Positions 1-7,876 of a stretch of DNA of 40,638 nucleotides are shown one piece after another. A model generated the notes under the pieces. It was not told where the DNA came from, did not search any database, and was given only the letters and a program-made list of their open reading frames with translations. The position numbers and the translations under genes were made by a program. This stretch comes from an uncultured SAR86 cluster bacterium. GTDB taxonomy: Bacteria; Pseudomonadota; Gammaproteobacteria; Magnimaribacterales; AG-339-G14. Every line of letters starts with the position of its first letter. Position 1 is the stretch's first letter. The stretch lies in NCBI GenBank assembly GCA_902528485.1, contig CABZTA010000005.1:1-40638 (forward strand), in the 5' to 3' direction.

Positions 1-816
1 TAAACTTAGTTGAGCCAATTCAATACCAACATTAAATAGTAATAATGTATGAAAAAGATTTTGCCCTGAAAATCCAATTTCCATTAAAGCACCAGCAAAT
101 CCAAATCCATGGATCAAACCAAATCCAAAAGGAATATGCCATGGAATTTTTCTTAAATCTTTTTTAACTAAAATTTCATAGGCTAAATATATTATTGTTA
201 ATGCAATCACAGCTTCGGTTGCTGTTTGAGGAAGTCTTACTAAATCCAAAGATGACAAAGCCAAAGTAATGCTATGTGCCACCGTAAATGATGTGATTGT
301 CTTTATTAAGTTAAACCAGCCACTGATAAGAAAAACTAAGCCAAATACAAACAATATATGATCATATCCTCCAAGAAGATGTTCAAATCCCATGAATAAA
401 TAAGAAAAATTAGAGTAAATAACTTCGTCAGGAATCAATAAATCTGTATTTTCTGAAGTAATATAGTTTTGAAAGACTTCATCATTAAAAAATCTAATAG
501 TTACCATCACATCAGTCATGAATGACATATTAGTAACATTTAAAATTGATCCTTTGAGCGATTTTGAACAATTTAACTCAATTATTTCTAATAGATATTT
601 ACCGCTTCTCTTTGGAAATAAATCATCTTCAGATGAGCAAAATTCAGGAAACTTAATCTTTGATTTAGAAGGTTGATTTAATGGGAATTTCCAGTTTACT
701 AAATAGTCAGATTCAGATATCTGGGTAATTTCAAGTTGGGCGGGCGTGAATTCATGAGAGCTGGCTTCAAAGCTCACAACTACAAATAGAAAATAATAAA
801 GAATAAATTTAATCAA
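1..816 (-). CDS. HupE/UreJ-like membrane protein (partial, TTG start)
   Basis: The reading frame stays open for 272 codons to the window edge, so the C-terminus is missing. No ATG gives a sensible N-terminus. A TTG at 816-814 yields a clean signal peptide (LIKFILYYFLFVVVSFEASS), and an in-frame stop lies just upstream. A soluble, probably periplasmic domain of about 110 residues follows, then a membrane domain with the HupE/UreJ_2 pattern: FMGFEHLLGGYDHILF, FTVAHSITL, IHGFGFAGAL and FNVGIELAQ. The histidines in these motifs suggest metal binding. Classical HupE/UreJ proteins are nickel permeases, but this large-ectodomain subfamily has no proven substrate. The start overlaps the stop of the parvulin-like gene by 8 nt, so translation is probably coupled. 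Family assignment is firm; function is open. Confidence 0.85.
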   Translation of the reverse strand, partial: MIKFILYYFLFVVVSFEASSHEFTPAQLEITQISESDYLVNWKFPLNQPSKSKIKFPEFCSSEDDLFPKRSGKYLLEIIELNCSKSLKGSILNVTNMSFMTDVMVTIRFFNDEVFQNYITSENTDLLIPDEVIYSNFSYLFMGFEHLLGGYDHILFVFGLVFLISGWFNLIKTITSFTVAHSITLALSSLDLVRLPQTATEAVIALTIIYLAYEILVKKDLRKIPWHIPFGFGLIHGFGFAGALMEIGFSGQNLFHTLLLFNVGIELAQLSL

Positions 817-1594
817 AAGTATATTTTTTACTTAAAGACACATCGTAAGATTTTATTAATTCCTCTGTGTATTCTTTTAAAATTTCATCCTTTTTAATTA
901 ATAAATAGCTATCTAAAAGCTTATCCTTAATTGACTTAAATTTTGGTAAGTAAGAATTTTCAATATTTGAAACATTCACTATGTGCCATCCATAAATTGA
1001 TTCAATTATTAAATTGCTTTCAAGCTTTACTAAATTATCCAATACGCCAGCAAATTTTTCGCCGAAATCTCTCTGTATTTGTCTAATTGTTCTATCTGAA
1101 AAATTTTTACCCAAAAGAAAAGGATCGCCCTTTATGTTTTTATTTATCAGATATTGTTTTACTTCCTCAAACGACCGAGATTCCTTTGAAAAGAAGGTAT
1201 GGTCAAAACTTAATCTTTTAGGAATCCTAAAACCATCTCTATTTTCATCAAAAAATATTTTTAACTCTCTATCATTCGGAATTATCACTCCTTCTTCTTG
1301 TTTTAAAAAACCTAATTTTTGAACCAGTCTTCTCTTAACAATAATATCTCCTCTATCTAGATTGAGAGTTAAAGCTTCTCGGTATAAAACCTCATTTTGT
1401 ATGTAGTTATCAATAATGATTTTTAATTCCTCCTGATTCGGGGGTCTTTGCATTTGATCATTCCAGGTTGATATCAAAAAATCGATTTCGTTATCACTGA
1501 CGTAAATCATCCTTTCATCATCATTGTTTAAAAGCCAATCAACCAAATACAGAAAAAGAGCTATGGAGAGAAATATTAATATCTTTTTAGACAT
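809..1594 (-). CDS. Parvulin-like peptidyl-prolyl cis-trans isomerase, membrane anchored
   Basis: The 261-aa product has one hydrophobic span near residues 4-22, then an alpha-helical N-terminal region. A parvulin-type segment follows whose end (FGEKFAGVLDNL...SIYGWHIVNVSN, about 176-209) matches the phi-x-YGWHii-V core of PpiC/SurA rotamases. It should act on proteins in the periplasm, tethered to the inner membrane. The parvulin core looks divergent, so activity is not assured. The gene sits 1 nt after the MFS gene and overlaps the HupE-like gene, so the three are likely one transcript. In other marine gammaproteobacteria this isomerase and HupE pair is often seen with a DUF3604 gene, which here lies about 20 kb away. 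Confidence 0.8.
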   Translation of the reverse strand: MSKKILIFLSIALFLYLVDWLLNNDDERMIYVSDNEIDFLISTWNDQMQRPPNQEELKIIIDNYIQNEVLYREALTLNLDRGDIIVKRRLVQKLGFLKQEEGVIIPNDRELKIFFDENRDGFRIPKRLSFDHTFFSKESRSFEEVKQYLINKNIKGDPFLLGKNFSDRTIRQIQRDFGEKFAGVLDNLVKLESNLIIESIYGWHIVNVSNIENSYLPKFKSIKDKLLDSYLLIKKDEILKEYTEELIKSYDVSLSKKYTFD

Positions 1595-1595
1595 T

Positions 1596-2879
1596 TTATT
1601 TTGGAGCTAATTCTAAATCTGATCTGATATGTCTGGCGGCAATAAAGTAATGTGTGGCAGACCATATTGTGGAGACAGGTATAACGATAAGTAACGCATA
1701 CCGGATTGACTCTATTCCATAGGTTGGATTGATCATATCGCTAACAAAACCTATAACCATAGGGCCAAATCCTAATCCAATGAAATTCAGAATAAAGAAT
1801 AGTATGGCTGAAGACATTGCTCTCATTCTTAAACCGACCAAGGAGTGAGTTATTGCTAAATTTGGTGCTAAATAAGCATTGAATAGCATACCTGTTATAA
1901 ACGTAGTCATTAAAGCTAAATAGGTTTGATCAGTTAAATATATAAATAAAGTAAAAGGTAGGTAGATGAGAGTAGTTATTGCAGGCACCCATTGGTACCA
2001 TCTGGGATCTTGCTTTCCTAATCGGTCAGAAAGATAACCTCCCATAAAAGTTCCTATCCCACCAGCGACTGAGCTTAGTGCTAGCCAGGTTCCTAACTCT
2101 CCAGTTTCAATATCATGTAATCGTAAAAATAATGAAGGTATAAAATTTCCAGCTCCGTAGGAGACAAAGGCGTGAATACCGCAGGCTATTGATAGGTGTC
2201 GGAATGATTTTCTAGACCACAAGAGCTTCAGCGTTTCTTTAAGTTTTGGAGCACTACCTTCATCAACTTTTTCTTCTGCCATACCTCTTGTAGGTTCTGC
2301 TACAACTAATTTTAAAAATATAGCCAAAGCAATTCCAGGAAGTCCGACAACTAAGAATGCTGTCCGCCATCCATAGAATTCATTTATCCACCCACCTAGT
2401 AGAAAGCCAAATAGGATTCCAATATTTATTCCGGTTGAATATATTGCTAAGGCAGTTGCTCTTTGCTGCTGATTAAAAATATCAGAAACCATGGCATGCG
2501 CTGGAGGACTACCTCCTGCCTCTCCAATTGCAACACCTATTCTTGCCAATAATAGATGTATGAAATTTTGAGCAAACCCGCTGACAGCAGTCATTGAACT
2601 CCAAATAGTTAATGAAATTACTATGACATCTCTCCTTATCCAACTATCGGCCAATTTTGCCAAAGGAATACCAAAGGAAACATAAAATATTGCAAAAGAA
2701 AAACCAGACAAAAGTCCAAGCTGAGTATCTGATAAGCCCATTTCAGCCTTAATTGATTCTTGAAGAATAACAAGGAGTTGTCTATCAATGAAGTTAAAAC
2801 TATAGACTGTAGTTAAGACTCCTAAGACAAAGTAACCGTATGATTTGTTCTCATACAGTTTAGCTGATAAATATTTCAT
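1596..2879 (-). CDS. MFS transporter, spinster-like
   Basis: The 427-aa protein has about 12 membrane spans and the MFS features of the Spns/spinster-like group: NFIDRQLLVIL in TM1, DTQLGLLSG, a loop 2-3 motif (GIPLAKLADSWIRR) and RIGVAIGEAGGSPP in TM4. Animal spinster proteins carry sphingolipids or lysolipids. Bacterial members are mostly uncharacterised and often occur with catabolic genes for hydrophobic compounds. The start overlaps the stop of the upstream quinone oxidoreductase by 4 nt (ATGA), indicating coupling. The carrier may move the substrate or product of that enzyme, but this is inferred from position only. Confidence 0.9.
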   Translation of the reverse strand: MKYLSAKLYENKSYGYFVLGVLTTVYSFNFIDRQLLVILQESIKAEMGLSDTQLGLLSGFSFAIFYVSFGIPLAKLADSWIRRDVIVISLTIWSSMTAVSGFAQNFIHLLLARIGVAIGEAGGSPPAHAMVSDIFNQQQRATALAIYSTGINIGILFGFLLGGWINEFYGWRTAFLVVGLPGIALAIFLKLVVAEPTRGMAEEKVDEGSAPKLKETLKLLWSRKSFRHLSIACGIHAFVSYGAGNFIPSLFLRLHDIETGELGTWLALSSVAGGIGTFMGGYLSDRLGKQDPRWYQWVPAITTLIYLPFTLFIYLTDQTYLALMTTFITGMLFNAYLAPNLAITHSLVGLRMRAMSSAILFFILNFIGLGFGPMVIGFVSDMINPTYGIESIRYALLIVIPVSTIWSATHYFIAARHIRSDLELAPK

Positions 2880-3883
2880 AAATTACTTTTGATAACCACT
2901 TTTCCAACTAACTTTCTTTCGGATAAATATTCCAAAGCTTCTTTTGCATCAGTTAGATTAAATTCTTTGCATATATGTGGCTTTAAGTTTCCGGTTTCTG
3001 CAAGCTCATGGATAATTTTTTTTGTTTCTGCTCCCTTTTTTGGATCTCGAATACCGTATTCACCAGCTCTAACACCTATTACTGAAAAACCTTTTATCAA
3101 AGCTATATTAACTGGAAGGCTAGGTAATCTTCCGCTGGTAAAACCAACAATCAGAAGTCTTCCATTCCAGTTTATACATCGAATAGACTCATCAAAAACA
3201 TCTCCTCCAACTGGATCATAAATTACATCGGCACCTTTACCATCAGTTAAATCTTTAACTTCCTCTCTGAAAGAAGTAACCCCATCCTTTAAGGTATTCA
3301 AAATAAAATCTGCCCCCCAAGATTTAACAATTTTAAGCTTTTCATCTGAGGTTCCAGTAGCAATAACCGTGTTGCCAAACATTTTTGCAAGTTGAACAGC
3401 TGCCATGCCAACGCCACCTGAAGAACCATGGATAAGTACGACATCATCAGGGTTCATCTCGCCTCTCCTAATTAATGAAACATATGCAGTAGTATAAGCA
3501 GTAGCAAATGCAGCTGCTTCCGCCATATTCAATGCATTAGGTTTCTTAGATATTTTGGATTCTGGTAAGACAATATAATTTGCCATTGCACCATGACCCC
3601 AACCTCCAAACATTACCTCATCATTAATTTTTAAATCTTTTACATTTGGACCAACAGATTCAATTATTCCAGAACCTTCCATACCTAAGAAAAAGGGTAG
3701 TTCTGGTTTTCTCTGATATTTACCTTGAGACATCAACCAATCTGGAAAATTTAATGAGGCATGCGATATTTTTATTTTTACTAAATCATTTTCAATTTTA
3801 GGTAATTCTAGAGATCCCAGATTAATCCCAGACATATCTTCAGATAAATATTGGCAAAGAAGTCCTTGAGCTTGAGTCGACAC
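2876..3883 (-). CDS. NADPH:quinone oxidoreductase-like medium-chain reductase
   Basis: This is a 335-aa zinc-independent medium-chain dehydrogenase/reductase. It has a GroES-like N-terminal domain (about 20-125, with GMEGSGIIESVG) and a Rossmann domain with the nucleotide-binding signature HGSSGGVGMAAVQLAK, followed by GADVIYDPVGG. The family reduces quinones or the alpha,beta double bond of enones or enoyl-CoAs with NADPH. No structural-zinc cysteine cluster is visible. The gene sits 2 nt downstream of a small membrane protein and overlaps the MFS gene by 4 nt. Proximity to the steroid-reductase pair hints at enone reduction, but the substrate is unknown. Confidence 0.9.
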   Translation of the reverse strand: MSTQAQGLLCQYLSEDMSGINLGSLELPKIENDLVKIKISHASLNFPDWLMSQGKYQRKPELPFFLGMEGSGIIESVGPNVKDLKINDEVMFGGWGHGAMANYIVLPESKISKKPNALNMAEAAAFATAYTTAYVSLIRRGEMNPDDVVLIHGSSGGVGMAAVQLAKMFGNTVIATGTSDEKLKIVKSWGADFILNTLKDGVTSFREEVKDLTDGKGADVIYDPVGGDVFDESIRCINWNGRLLIVGFTSGRLPSLPVNIALIKGFSVIGVRAGEYGIRDPKKGAETKKIIHELAETGNLKPHICKEFNLTDAKEALEYLSERKLVGKVVIKSNL

Positions 3884-3885
3884 TT

Positions 3886-4284
3886 CTAAAATCTACCTAT
3901 TATTTGTCTACTTCGTTTTAAATCAGCCATTCTTAGACTAAAAGCTATGCCAAGTGAAATTAGAAAACAAATGATTTGTGCGATTGTGATACTCATGAAG
4001 AAAAATGCTATAAATTGGGTAATTACAAATGAAGTTATTACTATGTAAATAGGCCACAAAGTTGTAGTTGGATTTCTACCTGCAAAAAATCTATAGATGA
4101 AATAGCATATTGTAAGATAAAGAGCAGGAATAATAGTTCTTAACCTCCATTCATACATAACCTCTTTCGTAAAACCTAATCCAGGAAACACGCTAACTAA
4201 ATTGGGATTGACGATAAAAAACAGAGAAAGTGTTCCAAAAAACATAAATAAGACAATCAAAATAACTTTTGTTGTTAAATCCAT
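3886..4284 (-). CDS. Four-span membrane protein, DUF4345-like
   Basis: The 132-aa protein is almost wholly hydrophobic, with four predicted spans (about 5-25, 48-66, 74-94 and 97-116). A short charged stretch with YEWRLRTIIPALYL before span 2 and the overall size resemble DUF4345-type four-helix proteins, but that match is weak. A strong Shine-Dalgarno (AGGAGGG) lies about 6 nt upstream of the ATG, which supports the start. It appears to be the first gene of the block leading into the quinone oxidoreductase and MFS genes. No function can be assigned. Confidence 0.75.
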   Translation of the reverse strand: MDLTTKVILIVLFMFFGTLSLFFIVNPNLVSVFPGLGFTKEVMYEWRLRTIIPALYLTICYFIYRFFAGRNPTTTLWPIYIVITSFVITQFIAFFFMSITIAQIICFLISLGIAFSLRMADLKRSRQIIGRF

Positions 4285-4330
4285 TTCTCCCTCCTAATGC
4301 TAAAATTATAGCAATTAACCAATAAATATT

Positions 4331-4504
4331 ATGAATCCTTTTACTATTGCTAAAGACATAAAAAATATAGAAAAAATGCTAAAACCTGCTTTGGAAAATT
4401 ATATTGAAGGAGCGGGTTTTGCCAAGAGTAAAGAAGTTGAAGAAATTCTCAGAAGAGTTGAAGAGCTTGAAAAGAGAATGAAAACTCTGGAAGAAAAACT
4501 ATAA
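4331..4504 (+). CDS. Small coiled-coil protein, possibly UbiK/BMFP- or phasin-like
   Basis: This 57-codon ORF is the only plus-strand gene in the first 14 kb. It encodes an N-terminal helix (NPFTIAKDIKNIEKMLKPAL) and a C-terminal heptad-rich stretch (EVEEILRRVEELEKRMKTL). That layout resembles the UbiK/BMFP accessory factor of ubiquinone synthesis, whose C-terminal coiled coil also follows a basic-acidic hinge, but UbiK is usually 80-100 aa. Short phasin-like proteins are an alternative. Composition and the regular heptads argue that it is real. Its stop overlaps the convergent reductase stop by 6 nt. No good Shine-Dalgarno is visible. The function label is tentative. Confidence 0.65.
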   Translation: MNPFTIAKDIKNIEKMLKPALENYIEGAGFAKSKEVEEILRRVEELEKRMKTLEEKL

Positions 4505-5245
4505 TAGTTTGGGAATTACAGCTTTTCTATCTTCCGGATAATCTTCAAAGTTTTCTTTATACCATTTGTGGTTAGAGACCGCTCTTGGCAGTAAATTAGC
4601 TACAGTCCAAAAAAAGAATACTAAGCCTGCTGTACTGAAAGTCATTATTGCCCAACCTAACCATTCAATGAATTCACCTAAATAGTTCGGACAAGATACA
4701 AATTTATACATAAATCCTTTTGGTACTTGATATCCCTCATTTTTCTTTCTCAAAGAAAATAAAATCTCATCTGATTTTATATTTATGAACATCCCAATAA
4801 AAAATAGACTAAGCCCCAAAAAAAACGGTAATGAGAAAAAATGATTATCAGCATAATTTGAAATATAGAATAGCCAGGTTCCTTGAATATAAACATTTAC
4901 AAAATTAAATAAGAAAGCAGATAAAGCTATAGTCACTGGCATGCTCTTATTTTTAATTCTTGCTCTAATAGGCCAAATAAAACTGCGATTAAAATAATGA
5001 ATCATGAATAATATGGATGCAAAAATAGAGAAATTTGAACTACTTGAAAAATTTAAAATCAAAAAAACAAGCATCAAATAAAAAGCCGGAGATTCCATCA
5101 GGATCCAACCCCATCTTGAACTTATTTCAAATCCCCAACCTTTTTCCTGATGTCTCCCATATGGAGCAGTTTGAAAAAATAAATAAATAAAGACCGATAG
5201 ACCCACTAAAGTCCAGATAAGCATAACTAATTGATGGATAGTCAT
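4499..5245 (-). CDS. 3-oxo-5-alpha-steroid 4-dehydrogenase-like membrane reductase
   Basis: The 248-aa protein has about six spans and the steroid 5-alpha-reductase C-terminal domain. Diagnostic segments are HYFNRSFIWPIRAR, FVNVYIQGTWLF, CPNYLGEFIEWLGWA and the terminal SNHKWYKENFEDYPEDRKA, closely like the NADPH-binding C-terminus of eukaryotic SRD5A enzymes. Family members reduce the delta-4 double bond of 3-oxosteroids or of polyprenyl and enoyl chains, using NADPH at the membrane. It overlaps the DUF1295 gene by 4 nt and lies in the same run as the P450, so the three are probably co-expressed. Family membership is strong; a true steroid substrate is an inference. Confidence 0.88.
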   Translation of the reverse strand: MTIHQLVMLIWTLVGLSVFIYLFFQTAPYGRHQEKGWGFEISSRWGWILMESPAFYLMLVFLILNFSSSSNFSIFASILFMIHYFNRSFIWPIRARIKNKSMPVTIALSAFLFNFVNVYIQGTWLFYISNYADNHFFSLPFFLGLSLFFIGMFINIKSDEILFSLRKKNEGYQVPKGFMYKFVSCPNYLGEFIEWLGWAIMTFSTAGLVFFFWTVANLLPRAVSNHKWYKENFEDYPEDRKAVIPKLL

Positions 5246-6111
5246 TTCTTGCTTGGAAGGATCATCAAAGAGGAGGTTTTTCTCATGTAATCTTCATAAT
5301 CAGTCCTGTTTTCAAGGCTTCTGTTATCCATCATTGGAATAGATGCAAACATAAACATCAGTAGCATTGCTATGGGACAAATCAAAAGAAAAATCGAGCC
5401 ATTAGTTCCGATTATCCCAAAACCGCATAGTCCAAACCAGAATCCCACTTCACCCAAATAGTTTGGATGACGAGAATATTGCCACAGACCTTGGTTCATA
5501 GTTTTTCCTTTATTTTCTGTATTTCCTCTAAATGTATGCATTTGTTCATCAGAGATCTGTTCAAGTAAAGCCATTGAAAAAGTAAACAAACATATTAAAT
5601 AATCTAATACGCTAACGCCCGCAGAGTTTTCAATGAAATAGAAGTAAAGAGGAAACAGACATAAATTTACAATTAAAGTTGGAAAGAGATGAATGCCAAA
5701 GAGGTTTATAAACCATTTTGAAGACCCAAACGTTTCGTATAAATTAACGTATCTGAAATCCTCTTTTGATAGGCCCGGCCAGGATCGTAACCAATTATGA
5801 GTCAATCTAAAAGCCCAATAACAAACTGGAATACCTACGAGAAAAATACGTTCCATGTTAATTTCATTTACATCAGATAAGGCGATGAAAAAATAAATAG
5901 GAACTGGTGCTACAGACCAATAGGGATCGTATAAACTTGAGTTTGAGTAAAATGTACTAAAAAGATAGATTACTAGAGTACTAATTACATGTGCTATTAC
6001 GACATCTATCCATAGATGAAATCCGAAAGCATCCGTTGCACTTAAACTGACTACTGCTGCAGCAAGGCTCAATGAATAGCAAAATAAACACAATATATGG
6101 TGGGCTTTCAT
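5242..6111 (-). CDS. DUF1295 / steroid 5-alpha-reductase-family membrane protein
   Basis: The 289-aa protein has about seven spans. It contains the DUF1295 signature: YDPYWSVAPVP, YWAFRLTHNWLRSWPGL, and the C-terminal GLWQYSRHPNYLGEVGFW that corresponds to the reductase NADPH-binding region. DUF1295 proteins are distant relatives of SRD5A and of sterol C-14/C-7 reductases. Some act on sterols or long-chain lipids, and most are uncharacterised. It lies 12 nt downstream of the P450 and overlaps the next reductase by 4 nt. Two distinct members of this superfamily in tandem suggest two successive reductions or a heteromeric unit. Confidence 0.85.
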   Translation of the reverse strand: MKAHHILCLFCYSLSLAAAVVSLSATDAFGFHLWIDVVIAHVISTLVIYLFSTFYSNSSLYDPYWSVAPVPIYFFIALSDVNEINMERIFLVGIPVCYWAFRLTHNWLRSWPGLSKEDFRYVNLYETFGSSKWFINLFGIHLFPTLIVNLCLFPLYFYFIENSAGVSVLDYLICLFTFSMALLEQISDEQMHTFRGNTENKGKTMNQGLWQYSRHPNYLGEVGFWFGLCGFGIIGTNGSIFLLICPIAMLLMFMFASIPMMDNRSLENRTDYEDYMRKTSSLMILPSKK

Positions 6112-6123
6112 AGTCGCGAACTT

Positions 6124-7497
6124 TTATTTTGGATTAAATTTAACCGGTACGTCTTGAATGGCGTTAACAAAATTATTTGGAGTTAAAATCATTTCACCAT
6201 CTTGCTCCATTTCAGGAAACCTTGAGAATATTTTTTCGTAGACAACTTCTAACTGCATGTTGGCTGTGTGCTTTCCTAGACATAAGTGTCGTCCATAACC
6301 GAAGCCAAGATGTTTTTTAGCATTCTCCCTAGTTACATCAAATTTATCAGGATCCGTAAAAATTTCAGGATCTCTATTTGCAGCGCCATACCATAATGAT
6401 ACCTTTTCGTTGGGTCCAATCTCTTGATCGCCAATTTGGGTATCGCATTTAGTGGTTCTTCTCATATACCTTACAGGGGAAACCATTCTTATTGATTCAT
6501 GAACCATATTTGGTAAAAGATTTTTATCATTCAATACTAAATTTTTTTGGTCAGGATTCTCAGACAATAAATTCATCGTTCCGCTGATAGAATTTCTTGT
6601 CGTATCATTTCCTGCAAAAATAATTAACAACCAGGAACCATCTAGATATTCATTGGGTAGTTTTTCTCCTTCAACTTCAATGTTTGCAATCACAGATAAA
6701 AGATCATCTTTAGGATCCTTTCTCCTAGATTCTAAAATTGTCCTACCATAATCAAACATCTCTGCGACCATATTAGTAAACATTTCTACTAGAGCAGGAT
6801 CAGGAGCTGCTTGAGTGTGCTCTTCTGAAAATTCGATATCACCTTTTTCTGCAGCTTGAGTAGCAGCAATAAGTTGAGCCATTTCAAGAAATTTCATCCA
6901 TTCGATGATTTTGGGTCTATCTTCCTCAGGGACTCCTAACATTTCACATAAAGTAAACATTGGGACTTCTGCAGAAACTGCCTCAACAAGATTACACCTT
7001 CCCAAAGGTGCAATTTGATCCAATAGATGATCAACTTTAAGCTCTACTTTTTTTCTTAAATTAGATACGTACTTCGGATTAAAAAAGGACATGTGTGGGT
7101 TACGCATACTTAAATGCAACATACCATCGAGGCTGAGCATATGATCCATGGTTGATCTATACAGCGGCAAATCATCTTGTTGTTCAAAACCATGAGTAAG
7201 TGCAGTACCGCCAGCCAGTTGAGATGAAAAAATTTCCTGATTTTTTGATACAAACTCAATATCTTTATATTTTGTTAAAACCCAAAATCCAGGTTCAGAA
7301 TCTTCTGGACCTGTTTCATGAAAATATACCGGTGCGTTATTTCTTAGATTTGCAAAATGTTGATATGGTTCATCGCCCTTAGTGAAAAGCATGAGATCAG
7401 TTAGATCAAAATTTCTTTCAAATGTGAATTGGAGATTATATTTTGGGGAATTAATCTTTACAAAAGGTTGTTTACTACTGTTTAACTCTAGAACCAT
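6124..7497 (-). CDS. Cytochrome P450
   Basis: This is a soluble 457-aa class I bacterial P450. The I-helix oxygen-activation motif FAGNDTTRN, the K-helix ESIR and the haem-binding loop FGYGRHLCLG (399-408, axial Cys406) are all intact. The overall pattern recalls bacterial P450s that oxidise steroid side chains or terpenoids (the CYP125/CYP142 neighbourhood), but the exact family cannot be fixed by eye. No ferredoxin or ferredoxin reductase is next to it, so redox partners must come from elsewhere. It starts 22 nt after the 3' end of tRNA-Arg on the same strand, and it heads a three-gene run with two steroid-reductase-family genes. It probably hydroxylates a hydrophobic polycyclic or isoprenoid substrate. 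Confidence 0.95.
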   Translation of the reverse strand: MVLELNSSKQPFVKINSPKYNLQFTFERNFDLTDLMLFTKGDEPYQHFANLRNNAPVYFHETGPEDSEPGFWVLTKYKDIEFVSKNQEIFSSQLAGGTALTHGFEQQDDLPLYRSTMDHMLSLDGMLHLSMRNPHMSFFNPKYVSNLRKKVELKVDHLLDQIAPLGRCNLVEAVSAEVPMFTLCEMLGVPEEDRPKIIEWMKFLEMAQLIAATQAAEKGDIEFSEEHTQAAPDPALVEMFTNMVAEMFDYGRTILESRRKDPKDDLLSVIANIEVEGEKLPNEYLDGSWLLIIFAGNDTTRNSISGTMNLLSENPDQKNLVLNDKNLLPNMVHESIRMVSPVRYMRRTTKCDTQIGDQEIGPNEKVSLWYGAANRDPEIFTDPDKFDVTRENAKKHLGFGYGRHLCLGKHTANMQLEVVYEKIFSRFPEMEQDGEMILTPNNFVNAIQDVPVKFNPK

Positions 7498-7519
7498 AGT
7501 TTATTTTACTATAAAAAAA

Positions 7520-7596
7520 TGGCACGCCCGGAAGGATTCGAACCTCCGACACCCAAGTTCGTAGCCTGGTGCTCTATCCAACTGAGCTACGGGCGC
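7520..7596 (-). tRNA. tRNA-Arg (anticodon ACG)
   Basis: A 77-nt cloverleaf reads on the minus strand. The acceptor stem GCGCCCG pairs with CGGGCGT, the D-arm contains TAGCTCAGTTGG, the anticodon loop CTACGAA lies between CCAGG and CTTGG, and the T-loop is GGTTCGAATCC. The discriminator is G and the CCA end is encoded. The ACG anticodon would be read as ICG after TadA editing and decode CGU/C/A. It lies 30 nt after csrA, recalling the enteric csrA-serV-argVYZQ cluster. A T-run just past the CCA may aid 3' end formation. Confidence 0.97.
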
Positions 7597-7626
7597 CCGG
7601 TAAATCCTAGTATAAAGTAGAAAAGG

Positions 7627-7791
7627 TTAAGTAGTCTTCTCTAAAGAGACTATCTCTTCTCTATGGACTGGAACTTGATTTGGTGCAGTAATTCCTAATC
7701 TAACTTGACTACCCTTTATTTCAAGAACAGTAATAGTTACATTCTCACCGATCAGTAATTTTTGATCTTTTTTTCTGCTTAAAACTAACAT
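7627..7791 (-). CDS. csrA: CsrA carbon storage / translational regulator
   Basis: This 54-aa ORF encodes an unmistakable CsrA. It starts [20 protein letters not shown], continues with the conserved strand VRLGITAP and ends with VPVHREEI, keeping the RNA-contacting residues of the first strand and the V-x-VHREE region (Arg44 equivalent). It is slightly shorter than the 61-aa E. coli protein and lacks most of the variable C-terminal tail. CsrA dimers bind GGA motifs in mRNA leaders and control translation and mRNA decay. A G-rich Shine-Dalgarno (GGGGGGAG) abuts the ATG. Since it contains GGA near the start, autoregulation is plausible. Neighbouring tRNA-Arg and tRNA-Ser match the conserved gammaproteobacterial setting. 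Confidence 0.97.
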   Translation of the reverse strand: MLVLSRKKDQKLLIGENVTITVLEIKGSQVRLGITAPNQVPVHREEIVSLEKTT

Positions 7792-7876
7792 CTCCCCCCA
7801 GAAATATTATTAATACTAATTTATTAGGAAAACTAATATTTTTCAAGATATTTATAATTCTATTAATTAGAAATTT

